A stretch of 64,000 nt of DNA from Dysgonomonas sp. HGC4 (GTDB lineage: Bacteria; Bacteroidota; Bacteroidia; Bacteroidales; Dysgonomonadaceae). Both the position numbers and the translations under genes were made by a program. Below are positions 34,480 through 42,972 of this stretch, in pieces. The stretch is from the NCBI RefSeq assembly GCF_001261715.1, contig NZ_CVRU01000079.1:62001-126000 (forward strand), written 5' to 3'. Every line of letters begins with the position of its first letter. Position 1 is the stretch's first letter. The notes under the pieces were generated by a model. That model was given only the letters and a program-made list of their open reading frames with translations. It was not told the DNA's origin and did no database searches.

Positions 34480-35691
34480 ATGAACAGACTTCATTCCTTA
34501 TTTATCACTCTTCTGATTATAGTTTTCAGTTCTAACCTCTATTCTCAGAATAAAGAAAGTTACACCATTATAGTTTCTTTAGATGGTTTTAGATGGGATT
34601 ATCCTCAAATACATGGAACACCCAATTTAGATAAGATGGCTCAAAAAGGAGTAAGTGCGGTTATGAGGCCATCGTACCCTGCATCTACTTTCCCCAACCA
34701 TTATACATTGATAACAGGGCTTGTTCCCGATCATCATGGTATTGTAAATAATATATTTTGGGATAGAGCAAACCACAGACAATACAGCATGGGGGATTCA
34801 TTGACTCGCTACAATCCCGATTATTATAAAGGTGAACCTATCTGGACAACAGCTCAACGACAAGGTGTAAAAGCTGCCAGCATTTACTGGGTAGGATCGG
34901 ATATAAATATCAAAAATTCATACCCAACCTATTATAAAGAATGGGCAGAACAACCTCGCCTCACTTTTGAGCAACGGGTTGATACTGCACTAGCCATGCT
35001 TAATAAAAAGGAAGAAGATAGACCCCGATTAATCACTCTTTATATGGACGAACCCGATGCTTCTGGACATCATTTTGGGCCTAATGGAAAGGAAACCAAA
35101 ATAATGGTGAATTACATAGATAGCCTTATAGGTAAACTAATTGATGGCATAGAGTTGCTACCGTTTGCTGACAGAATAAATCTGATAGTAACAGCAGATC
35201 ATGGAATGACTTATGTTTCGAAAGATCGGTTTATAAATATTAATGATTATTTGAAACCATCGTGGTACGAGCGGGCAGTAGGCAATAACCCTACATCTAT
35301 ATTTGCAAGTAAAGAGAATCAAGATTCTATATATAAAGCATTATCGAACATTGATAACATTAAAGTATATCGAAAAAATAAAGTGCCGAAAAGTCTTAAG
35401 TATGGAACAAATCCTAACATTGGAGATATCGTAGTTGTCCCTGCTTGCGGATGGCAATTTGGTTTTAAACCATCACCTAACATAGGTGCACACGGATATG
35501 ACCCTGCTCATCCCGATATGCAAGTAATCTTTTTTGCAATTGGTCCCGATTTCAAAGAAAATTTCAAAGGAAAAACGTTCGATAATACAGCAATATATCC
35601 TCTTCTGGCACATTTATTAGGTGTAAAACCAGCTCATAATGATGGGAACTTTAAACAAGTAAAATCATTCTTGAATAAAAAGCAAAAATAA
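34480..35691 (+). CDS. Secreted nucleotide pyrophosphatase/phosphodiesterase (NPP type)
   Basis: A 403-residue alkaline-phosphatase-superfamily enzyme with a signal peptide (cleavage after about LYSQ, residue 23). Two-zinc site residues are visible: the N-terminal metal Asp in VSLDGFRWD, the Thr nucleophile in PASTFPNHYTLITG, then DEPDASGHHFGP, TADHGM and the final His in GAHGYDPAHPDM. The family hydrolyses phosphodiester or pyrophosphate bonds of nucleotides or similar compounds. A periplasmic location is likely. It is separated from the Oar-like gene by a REP-like palindrome, so co-transcription is uncertain. Confidence 0.93.
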   Translation: MNRLHSLFITLLIIVFSSNLYSQNKESYTIIVSLDGFRWDYPQIHGTPNLDKMAQKGVSAVMRPSYPASTFPNHYTLITGLVPDHHGIVNNIFWDRANHRQYSMGDSLTRYNPDYYKGEPIWTTAQRQGVKAASIYWVGSDINIKNSYPTYYKEWAEQPRLTFEQRVDTALAMLNKKEEDRPRLITLYMDEPDASGHHFGPNGKETKIMVNYIDSLIGKLIDGIELLPFADRINLIVTADHGMTYVSKDRFININDYLKPSWYERAVGNNPTSIFASKENQDSIYKALSNIDNIKVYRKNKVPKSLKYGTNPNIGDIVVVPACGWQFGFKPSPNIGAHGYDPAHPDMQVIFFAIGPDFKENFKGKTFDNTAIYPLLAHLLGVKPAHNDGNFKQVKSFLNKKQK

Positions 35692-35924
35692 GGTTTCAAA
35701 CCTTTTCATCACTAGGTAATCTCAATAACCACAAATAGTTATAGTGATAAAATATCGTATTAAATATTTAGAGTTACTTAATTAATCCAATAGTAACAAA
35801 ATAGAGCGAATACTGTAATAATTAATCTGGACATTTGTAATAGAAGATCACAATTATCTATTCCGTGTTTTAGGTTATCGTTTATTCGCTGCTTTTTTTG
35901 AAAATAACAAATTACTACTTTTAT

Positions 35925-35960
35925 AAAAAACAAGTGCCTAGTGATTAGTCGCTTGTTTTT
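35925..35960 (-). terminator. Intrinsic terminator after the small monooxygenase gene
   Basis: AAAAACAAG and CTTGTTTTT (within 35925-35960) form a 9-bp stem around a 17-nt loop; on the minus strand a T-run TTTTTTAT follows. It lies 48 nt past the stop at 36008. The remaining part of the 35692-36007 gap shows nothing I can identify. Confidence 0.75.
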
Positions 35961-36007
35961 GTTGTCTACCATCCATAAAACGGAATAGCCTATACTCAAA
36001 GGGACGA

Positions 36008-36310
36008 TTATTTTTCATTCTCTATCAATAATTCATAATGTTCTACCACCGGAAATGGATCGTAATAATCATGTAAAAGTCTTTTCCATTCTAAATACTG
36101 AGCTGATTGTCTAAAACCAACAGTATGAGCTTCCAAACTTTCCCAATCTACCAGCAAAATATATTTATTATCTTGCTCCAAACATTTCCTTAGAGAATGT
36201 CTCATATAACCTTTGATAGCACTAATATATTGCCCGGCAAGGAGAAAGTCTCTTTCAAATTCCTTTTCTCTCCCTTCTTTCACGTTTAATATAGCAACCT
36301 CCAATATCAT
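36008..36310 (-). CDS. Antibiotic-biosynthesis-monooxygenase-like small protein
   Basis: A 100-residue ferredoxin-like ABM-domain protein. The typical beginning ILEVAILNVKEGREKEFERDF is followed by GYMRHSLRKCLEQDNKYILLVDWESLEAH, the central strand with the D-W pair, and an aromatic-rich end (YDPFPVVEHYELL). Such proteins form dimers and include cofactor-free oxygenases, but many are uncharacterised. It has its own terminator and is divergent from ppx. Function beyond the fold is not deducible. Confidence 0.85.
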   Translation of the reverse strand: MILEVAILNVKEGREKEFERDFLLAGQYISAIKGYMRHSLRKCLEQDNKYILLVDWESLEAHTVGFRQSAQYLEWKRLLHDYYDPFPVVEHYELLIENEK

Positions 36311-36526
36311 ATGTCTCTATTTAAAAGAATAAAGAAATCAATTATGAACTCAAATATACTTAATTCTTCAACTTTCGCTAATTATAATTTCAACCTAACC
36401 TCCTGAAAATCTTAAATATCAAGAATTTTACATGAACCAAATTAACTTCATACACTTGCAATAAGAAAGTAACACAAATGTAACTTAAGAGAAGTAATTT
36501 TCGGCTGTAAAAAATTAAACATAAAT

Positions 36527-37459
36527 ATGGATACAAAACGTTTTGCAGCAATCGATATCGGATCAAATTCCGTACGACTTTTGATTACAGATGTAGTTGA
36601 CTATAAAGGGAAACCTTACTTCAAAAAAAATCAATTAATCCGCATACCTTTAAAACTAGGGGAAGATACCTTCTCAACCGGATTTATTAGCGATGTAAAA
36701 AAAGAGAAACTAACTACATTAATGCAATCCTTACAAGGCTTGATAACAGTAAACGATGTAGAGGTATGGAGAGCTTGTGCAACTTCGGCAATAAGAGAGG
36801 CTGAAAATGCAACGGAAATACTTACTCATGTGGAAAACAAAACAGGCATTCACATCGAAATGATAGACCCAATAGAAGAAGCCCATTATATCAGGCTAAA
36901 TAATATTGACGAATTTCAGGAAGAAGACAGAGCCTATATTTTTACTGATGTAGGTGGAGGAAGTACCGAATTGATTCTATTCTATAAGAATCAAGAGATA
37001 GCAACGGGTTCGTTCCGCTTAGGAACACTACGTACATTACCTACCGAAGAAGAGAAAAATGAATGGGAAGCTATGAAAGACTGGATGGAAGAACATTGTA
37101 AGAACTTTCCTAAAGTATCGCTCATAGGATCGGGAGGCAATATCAACAAACTAGACTCATTGCTTCGCCGATGCGGTCGCATTAAGCGTGAAGAACTTAT
37201 AGCTTATTATCGTAAGCTTCGAACCATGAGTTACGAGGAGCGTGTAATTAATCTAAAAGTAAGCCTCGACAGAGCCGAGGTAATTATGCCAGCCATAAAT
37301 ATCTACCTCAGAATAATGAAGCTATCGAGAGCATTAGTTATAGAAACGCCCATTATAGGAGTAGCAGATGGTATAATAAAAGACTTATATATAAAAGACT
37401 ATCAATACCAATCGGTATTAAGTGAAAAGAATAAAGCCTTTTACAGTACTAACTCTTGA
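36527..37459 (+). CDS. Ppx/GppA family phosphatase
   Basis: A 310-residue actin-like ATPase-fold phosphatase for polyphosphate or pppGpp. The phosphate-1 motif is AAIDIGSNSVRLLI (residues 7-20) and the phosphate-2 motif DVGGGSTELILF (about 142-153). It lacks the extra C-terminal HD domain of the long E. coli Ppx, so it is the short form common in Bacteroidetes. Which substrate it prefers cannot be seen. Its stop overlaps the 3' end of the convergent DUF3037 gene by 19 nt. Confidence 0.93.
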   Translation: MDTKRFAAIDIGSNSVRLLITDVVDYKGKPYFKKNQLIRIPLKLGEDTFSTGFISDVKKEKLTTLMQSLQGLITVNDVEVWRACATSAIREAENATEILTHVENKTGIHIEMIDPIEEAHYIRLNNIDEFQEEDRAYIFTDVGGGSTELILFYKNQEIATGSFRLGTLRTLPTEEEKNEWEAMKDWMEEHCKNFPKVSLIGSGGNINKLDSLLRRCGRIKREELIAYYRKLRTMSYEERVINLKVSLDRAEVIMPAINIYLRIMKLSRALVIETPIIGVADGIIKDLYIKDYQYQSVLSEKNKAFYSTNS

Positions 37460-37824
37460 AAAAGGCATTCAATAGTCTGATCTAAATCGGATGAAAAACC
37501 CGAGTGAGGTCTTGAAGTCTGAATACACGAACTTCTTACTGCTGTCAACCATCTGAACCGTTCCGGAATATCGAATGTGGCAATAACTCCGCCATCCTTC
37601 GAGCCGGAGCTAATTTTCGCAAAAGCTTCCAGAATAGAATTGATCTCTTCTACATCAGCCTCATCAGAGAATAACTTCAACTTGTTTTCGTCCACCTTAT
37701 AAAGTACTTTTATATACTTAGCCCGTTTCGAGAACAAGATAATGCCCACATTAATAAACTCTTCGCGCTCAACCCTTGGCAAAACACGAATTACGGCATA
37801 TTCATATAAGTGTTTTCCTTGCAT
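37441..37824 (-). CDS. DUF3037 family protein
   Basis: A 127-residue protein of the DUF3037 family, starting with YEYAVIRVLPRVEREEFINVGIILFSKRAKYI, which is the characteristic block. The remainder is helical with conserved FRWLTAVRSSCIQTSRPHSG. No enzyme motif is seen. It overlaps the HipA-like kinase gene by 23 nt and is translated right after it. The DUF3037/HipA-like pairing occurs in other bacteria, which implies a functional partnership. Confidence 0.9.
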   Translation of the reverse strand: MQGKHLYEYAVIRVLPRVEREEFINVGIILFSKRAKYIKVLYKVDENKLKLFSDEADVEEINSILEAFAKISSGSKDGGVIATFDIPERFRWLTAVRSSCIQTSRPHSGFSSDLDQTIECLFQELVL

Positions 37825-38584
37825 CTTGAGCTTCTTTTACAAATATCTGAGAATTATTTACTCTTTCAATTAAAAATTGACGGTATATATTTTTTATATC
37901 ACTTGGTGTTTCATCTTCATCTCCCCACTCTAACCATTCATCAGGGATAAGATCAACAATCTCACTGATCTTTTCAGGAGTCAGTATCTTTTTGAATTCA
38001 ATATCAGCCTCATCTAACATACTTGCATTTGGCAATAAAACATGATCTTTTATCTGAGTAAACGGACTTACTGCATACTTCTCCCAATTGACCCACGAAT
38101 GATGAAAATACAAGGTAGCACCATGATCTATAAGCCACAGCTCCTTGTGCCACATAAGCATATTCGTATTTCGTACAGTTCTATCAACATTAGTTAAGAA
38201 AGCATCCATCCAAACAATTTGAGAAGATAGCTTTGCATCAACCTGATTTACTACGGGATCGAATGTAAATGCACCCGACAGGAAATGCAATCCAAGATTT
38301 AGTCCTTTACTATTCTGTAATAAATCCTGAATTTCCTCATCTCCTTCCGTACGTCCAAAGGCCTCATCCAGATTTACAAATACAAGTTCAGGAATCCGAA
38401 ATCCCAAGGTTTGAGCAACCACCCCTCCTATCAGTTCCGAAATCAAGGCTTTAGTACCATGCCCCGAGCCTCTGAATTTAACAACATATTTAAACCCATC
38501 ATCCGCATCGGCAAGAGCAGGCAAAGAGCCGCCTTCTCGCAAAGGAGCAATATATCTTGTAACATTAACCGTCCGTAATTCCAT
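37802..38584 (-). CDS. HipA-like kinase domain protein (HipA_2 type)
   Basis: A 260-residue protein with a HipA/protein-kinase-like core but without the HipA N-terminal domain and without a HipB partner. Visible elements are a Lys in a VVKF strand (K36), the catalytic-loop-like VWMDAFLTNVDRTVRNTNML (D134, N139) and a metal-binding LIDHGATL (D153). An ATP-dependent kinase activity is plausible, with an unknown target. It is followed by, and overlaps, DUF3037. Whether the pair behaves as a toxin-antitoxin system is not shown; the usual HTH antitoxin is absent. Confidence 0.85.
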   Translation of the reverse strand: MELRTVNVTRYIAPLREGGSLPALADADDGFKYVVKFRGSGHGTKALISELIGGVVAQTLGFRIPELVFVNLDEAFGRTEGDEEIQDLLQNSKGLNLGLHFLSGAFTFDPVVNQVDAKLSSQIVWMDAFLTNVDRTVRNTNMLMWHKELWLIDHGATLYFHHSWVNWEKYAVSPFTQIKDHVLLPNASMLDEADIEFKKILTPEKISEIVDLIPDEWLEWGDEDETPSDIKNIYRQFLIERVNNSQIFVKEAQDARKTLI

Positions 38585-38823
38585 AATTATAAAATATTTA
38601 CTGCTGTATTTCTAATGATAACAGACTATTGCTATAATACTCACCAAAGCAATAAAAAAGTCTACAACCTTAAATAGTAAGTAAAGATACAACAAGTACA
38701 ACATATCACGCTTATAAGTGTTTATCTAAAAACAGTTCATGTAATCAAGAAAATAAAAAAGCATGATTGTGACAAACTAAATTTTATTACATTTACACTC
38801 TCATTACTACGATCAAAAAATTC

Positions 38824-41220
38824 ATGAAGAAAATTGATTTTCAAGAACTTACCAACAAAACGAAAGATATTCTTTCATCCACAAAAGACAAACTAAAAAA
38901 ATGGGCAACAAATTACAAAGCCTATTACAAAAAATCGCGCTGGTATAAAAGAATAGCTATTCTTCTAGCAACATTTATTGCAGCCCTTTTCGGTTTTTTA
39001 TTTTTAGTGGATATCAACTTCCTATGGCTGTTTGGTAAATCGCCCGGACTATCGGAGGTGAATGCCCCTATACAAAACGTAGCCTCTGAACTATATAGTT
39101 CAGATGGTAAAATACTTGGTAAATATTTCAGAGAAAACAGAACTCCTGTGAAATTCGAAGAAATATCTCCCATTCTGAGAGAATCTTTAATTTCAACAGA
39201 AGATGAACGTTTTTATCGACACTTCGGTATTGACGTACAAGGCTTATTTGCTGCTGTAAAAGACATGTTCAAAGGCAATGCCCGAGGAGCAAGTACCATT
39301 ACTCAACAGTTAGCTAAAAATATGTTCAAAGTGAGATCGCAATACTCTACCGGATTATTAGGATATATACCGGGAGTAAAGATGATAATCATGAAATCCA
39401 AAGAATGGATTTTAGCAGTAAAGCTAGAAGCTTTTTATAGTAAAGACGAGATACTTACCATGTATTTCAACACCGTTGACTTTGGAAGTAATACATATGG
39501 TATAAAAACTGCGAGCAAAAGTTATTTCAACACTACGCCACAAGACATAACCATAGAGCAAGCTGCCACCTTAGTAGGTTTACTAAAGGCTACCACCACA
39601 TACAATCCTCGCATTAATCCCGAGAATAGTATGGAACGTAGGAATGTGGTACTTAGCAATCTTTTGAAGAAAGACTATATCACCAAAGCCGAATTCGATT
39701 CATTAAAACAACTCCCTATTATTCTGGCAAATAATACAGAGACAAACACCAATGGAATGGCTCTTTATTTTAAAGATGCCGTTGCTAGTTTTTTGAGTGA
39801 TTGGTGTAAAGAAAATGATATTGACTTATACGGTGATGGACTAAAAATATACACCACAGTTGATTATCAGATGCAGCAATATGCAGAAGAAGCCGTAGAT
39901 AAGCAAATGCGTATTATACAACGTAATTTCAATAGTCATTGGGGAAATGAAAACCCATGGCAGGATGAGAATCATAAAGAGATTCCTAACTTCATCGAGA
40001 ATATAGCCAAGAAGACTCCTGCTTATAAAGACTTGAAACTAAAATTTCCTGATCAGCCCGACTCTATTGACTATTATCTGAACAAACCACACCGTCTCAA
40101 AGTATTCGATTACGATACTGGCACACGCGATACCACTATCAGTATAATGGACTCTATCCGATATATGGAACATTTTATGCACACGGGCTTTGTGGCTATG
40201 GAGCCTCAAACAGGATTTGTAAAAGCATGGGTAGGCGATATTAATTTCGGATCATGGAAATATGACAAAGTGACTTCCGAACGTCAACCAGGATCTACAT
40301 TCAAATTATTTGTATATGCTGCCGCATTCAATAACGGACTCTCGCCATGTGATACTCGCATCGATCAATATACCGATTGGGACGTTATAGACAAAGGTAA
40401 ACCGACCAAATGGGTTCCTCGGAATGCAGATGCAACTTACACAGGTGACACCATGTATCTGAAAGCTGCCTTTGCGCGATCTATAAATACAATAGCAGTA
40501 CAACTTGCCAAAGAAGTAGGAATAGATGCAGTTATTAAAACTGCTCATGCAATGGGGATAAAAACGCCATTGAACGAAACTCCGTCCGTATCGTTGGGAG
40601 CATCGGATGTTTCACTATTAGAATTAGTAAATTCTTATTGTACTGTTATAAACGATGGTATGACACACGATCCGGTATTGATTACCCGCATTGAAGACAG
40701 AAACGGAAAAGTAATATATAGTTACGACCCTAAACAAACTCAGGCAATACCTTACGAAACAGCTTTCTTAATGACTGAAATGTTACGGTCGGGACTTTCC
40801 GAACCGGGAGGAACATCGCAAGCTTTATGGGGTTTTAACCTCTTTAATTTCGATACCGATTTTGGAGGTAAAACAGGAACTTCGTCCAATCACTCCGATG
40901 CATGGTTTGTAGGAGTTACCCCCAAATTAGTGGGTGGTGCATGGGTAGGTGGCGAACACCGAAGCATCCATTTCAGAACTGGGGCTTTGGGTCAAGGCAG
41001 CAGAACGGCTCTTCCTATATTTGGTTACTTTATGGAAAAAGTTCTTGCCGACAAGAATCTGACGGCTTACAGAGGTCATTTTCCTAAACCAAAGCAACCG
41101 ATAAGCCGCAATTATCAGTGCCAAACTCCTAAACGAGTAGAGATCGATTCAACAGCTGTTGACAGCCTTGCAATAGAGGGTGTGGATATTGATAACCTTA
41201 TATTACCTGTAAAAGAATAG
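38824..41220 (+). CDS. Class A penicillin-binding protein (PBP1A-like)
   Basis: A 798-residue bifunctional peptidoglycan synthase. A basic cytoplasmic start precedes the membrane anchor (about residues 40-62). The GT51 glycosyltransferase has STEDERFYRHFGID and ARGASTITQQLAKNMF. The transpeptidase carries RQPGSTFKLFVYAAAF (SxxK), ARSINTIAVQLAKEVG (SxN) and GGKTGTSSNHSDAWFVG (KTG). A short tail follows. It acts at the outer face of the inner membrane in cell-wall growth. The gene is monocistronic, with a bidirectional terminator at 41242-41268. A TTACATTTAC stretch (about 38786) may hold the -7 box. Confidence 0.96.
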   Translation: MKKIDFQELTNKTKDILSSTKDKLKKWATNYKAYYKKSRWYKRIAILLATFIAALFGFLFLVDINFLWLFGKSPGLSEVNAPIQNVASELYSSDGKILGKYFRENRTPVKFEEISPILRESLISTEDERFYRHFGIDVQGLFAAVKDMFKGNARGASTITQQLAKNMFKVRSQYSTGLLGYIPGVKMIIMKSKEWILAVKLEAFYSKDEILTMYFNTVDFGSNTYGIKTASKSYFNTTPQDITIEQAATLVGLLKATTTYNPRINPENSMERRNVVLSNLLKKDYITKAEFDSLKQLPIILANNTETNTNGMALYFKDAVASFLSDWCKENDIDLYGDGLKIYTTVDYQMQQYAEEAVDKQMRIIQRNFNSHWGNENPWQDENHKEIPNFIENIAKKTPAYKDLKLKFPDQPDSIDYYLNKPHRLKVFDYDTGTRDTTISIMDSIRYMEHFMHTGFVAMEPQTGFVKAWVGDINFGSWKYDKVTSERQPGSTFKLFVYAAAFNNGLSPCDTRIDQYTDWDVIDKGKPTKWVPRNADATYTGDTMYLKAAFARSINTIAVQLAKEVGIDAVIKTAHAMGIKTPLNETPSVSLGASDVSLLELVNSYCTVINDGMTHDPVLITRIEDRNGKVIYSYDPKQTQAIPYETAFLMTEMLRSGLSEPGGTSQALWGFNLFNFDTDFGGKTGTSSNHSDAWFVGVTPKLVGGAWVGGEHRSIHFRTGALGQGSRTALPIFGYFMEKVLADKNLTAYRGHFPKPKQPISRNYQCQTPKRVEIDSTAVDSLAIEGVDIDNLILPVKE

Positions 41221-41241
41221 ATTTATAATCGAAAGAAATAA

Positions 41242-41268
41242 AAAAGGTAGGGTGTTTCCCTACCTTTT
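41242..41268. terminator. Bidirectional terminator between PBP1A and DUF1349 genes
   Basis: AAAAGGTAGGG (41242-41252) and CCCTACCTTTT (41258-41268) form a perfect 11-bp stem with loop TGTTT. A/T tracts flank both sides, suiting the two convergent genes. Confidence 0.9.
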
Positions 41269-41292
41269 CTGTTTATATAAACGAATTACTAT

Positions 41293-41946
41293 TTATTGAT
41301 TATTCTTCAACCATTCCTGACGACGCATGTCGGGTAATTGGGTCACTTTGAAATTCTCAAACTTCGCATTGAAACCATCGCCATCGGGGCTTGCAGCCAT
41401 TAAACCGATCATCACAGGAATATTGTCCTGAAAGGGTGCATTACGTATCATAATATAATTCTTATCATCCAATGAATAGAAAAACTCTACTGCATCGAGT
41501 CTTCTTACAGCTTTAATCCAAACAAACGAAGGGGTTTTATCCAATTGAAGAACGCTCCAGTCACTTTTCTTATCGGTAACCACAGCACTTATATTGAATT
41601 TATTGTCTACAAATTCAACACCTGCTTTAATCCATCTCTCACTGTCGATACGAAGCATTAAGCCCATCTGATCGAATCGGGTTTTATAATTTCCCGTAAT
41701 TTTCACTTTCACCTCAAATTCTCCTCCATACGTTGCATAATAAAACGGAGCATCGTCTACCGTAAACCCATAATGCGAAACTCTCCAGTAATCCGATTTA
41801 GGAGTTACCTGCATATTGAGAGTATTATTTTTAACCTCCCATTTCTCAGGCTCATTAAACCATTGCATTTTGTCTAAACTTTGAGCCAAAACCGATTGAC
41901 CTGCTAATGCTACTAAGCATCCTAAAAGTGCGATTTTCTTTTTCAT
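41293..41946 (-). CDS. Secreted DUF1349 (concanavalin-like) protein
   Basis: A 217-residue exported protein: a signal peptide ending VLAQ (residue 22), then a DUF1349 beta-sandwich related to the C-terminal domain of some beta-xylosidases. Family stretches are MQWFNEPEKWEVKNNTLNMQVTPKSDYWRVSHYGFTVDDAPFY, RFDQMGLMLRIDSERWIKAGVEF and NAPFQDNIPVMIGLMAASPDGDGF. Carbohydrate binding is plausible. It follows the IclR regulator gene by 23 nt in the same orientation, so the two likely form an operon controlled by that regulator. Confidence 0.88.
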   Translation of the reverse strand: MKKKIALLGCLVALAGQSVLAQSLDKMQWFNEPEKWEVKNNTLNMQVTPKSDYWRVSHYGFTVDDAPFYYATYGGEFEVKVKITGNYKTRFDQMGLMLRIDSERWIKAGVEFVDNKFNISAVVTDKKSDWSVLQLDKTPSFVWIKAVRRLDAVEFFYSLDDKNYIMIRNAPFQDNIPVMIGLMAASPDGDGFNAKFENFKVTQLPDMRRQEWLKNNQ

Positions 41947-41969
41947 ATTTTACGTGTTATATTTATTTA

Positions 41970-42743
41970 TTATACTTTTCTATATCCAATGTTATGCGAT
42001 ATCAACAATCCACATTGTATGATTTGCTGAGCTATCGTTTCTATACTTTTCTTTGGCAAACGCCCCGCAGGACCCGATGTCCACACACAGGCAATAGCAT
42101 TCTTGGTTTCATCCCAGATAGGAGCCGCAATACAATGCACACCTTCTACTGTTTCGTTGATATCTGCGGCATATCCTTGTTGACGAATAATCTCAAGTTC
42201 TTGCTTTAATAACGTCTTATCTGTGATTGTATATTCATTTATTGCTTCGAGTTGCAAATTATCTACAATCTCATTTTGCTTGCTTTTATCTAAAAAAGCC
42301 AATATTACCTTACCGGGTGCTGTTGAATAAAGATTGAATTTCATTCCTTGTTTCAATGTAAATACAAAGTCCAGCGATCCTGTTATTTGCTCCAACAACA
42401 CAACCTCGTCATCAATAAGAGTGCCTATCATTACCGACTCGCCCACCTCATCACGTAAGAGTTTCATGTATTCTTTGGAACGTTCAATAATATTACTGCT
42501 ATTGAAAGCAGTTACCCCCAAAGTCAGTAGTTTACGAGACAAAAAATAACGAGAGCTATCCATCTCCCTCCCCAGATAACCGAGTTCCTGAAGATTAGAT
42601 ACAATTTTGTAAAGTGACGACTTTGGATATTGTAATTGTGTAACAATCTCCTGCAAAGTCAGTCCATACGGATTCTTTGATAGTAATTCCAAGACTTCAA
42701 ATGATTTTGTAATCATCGAAATTTGCTTTTCCTCTTCACGCAT
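41970..42743 (-). CDS. IclR-family transcription regulator
   Basis: A 257-residue regulator. The N-terminal winged helix (ISMITKSFEVLELLSKNPYGLTLQEIVTQLQYPKSSLYKIVSNLQELGYL, about residues 8-57) and the C-terminal effector domain with YSTAPGKVILAFL and INETVEGVHCIAAPIWDETKNAIACVWTSGPAGRLP are typical. Such regulators bind small organic acids or sugars and commonly repress their own operon. A consensus promoter (42823-42853) and a 10-bp inverted repeat in the leader (42765-42799) support autoregulation. The effector is not predictable. Confidence 0.93.
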   Translation of the reverse strand: MREEEKQISMITKSFEVLELLSKNPYGLTLQEIVTQLQYPKSSLYKIVSNLQELGYLGREMDSSRYFLSRKLLTLGVTAFNSSNIIERSKEYMKLLRDEVGESVMIGTLIDDEVVLLEQITGSLDFVFTLKQGMKFNLYSTAPGKVILAFLDKSKQNEIVDNLQLEAINEYTITDKTLLKQELEIIRQQGYAADINETVEGVHCIAAPIWDETKNAIACVWTSGPAGRLPKKSIETIAQQIIQCGLLISHNIGYRKV

Positions 42744-42764
42744 AAAATAGATTTTTCATGTTTC

Positions 42765-42799
42765 TATATGTGAACAAAACATCAATAAATTCACATATA
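42765..42799 (-). promoter_or_regulatory. Inverted repeat in the IclR leader, candidate operator
   Basis: TATATGTGAA (42765-42774) and TTCACATATA (42790-42799) are a perfect 10-bp inverted repeat with a 15-nt spacer, lying between the predicted transcription start (about 42816) and the ATG. It could be an operator for the IclR protein or an mRNA hairpin. Confidence 0.6.
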
Positions 42800-42822
42800 A
42801 AAACCCAGTTCCCATACATAAA

Positions 42823-42853
42823 CAAATATAAGATTAATTTTATATTTGTCAAA
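42823..42853 (-). promoter_or_regulatory. Consensus promoter of the IclR-DUF1349 operon
   Basis: Minus strand TTTG (42850-42853), 19-nt spacer, TATATTTG (42823-42830): an exact match to the Bacteroidetes TTTG-N19-TAnnTTTG consensus. Start near 42816, leader about 73 nt. Confidence 0.75.
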
Positions 42854-42903
42854 TCAACACGAAGTATATAAATAAGATTTCAGATACGAGACACTACAAA
42901 AAA

Positions 42904-42938
42904 AGATGCAAACATCTAATATAGATCATTTTGCATCT
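42904..42938 (-). terminator. Intrinsic terminator of the sbcDC operon
   Basis: AGATGCAAA (42904-42912) and TTTGCATCT (42930-42938) form a perfect 9-bp stem; on the minus strand a run of T (complement of 42897-42903) follows. It lies about 35 nt past the sbcC stop. Confidence 0.88.
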
Positions 42939-42972
42939 CGATTTTATTATATAATACCTTTAGATTTTTTTT

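Noticed and set aside
35778-35999. 73-residue open frame on the minus strand after the small monooxygenase gene
   Set aside because: It runs straight through the intrinsic terminator at 35925-35960 and has no protein-like composition or good start.
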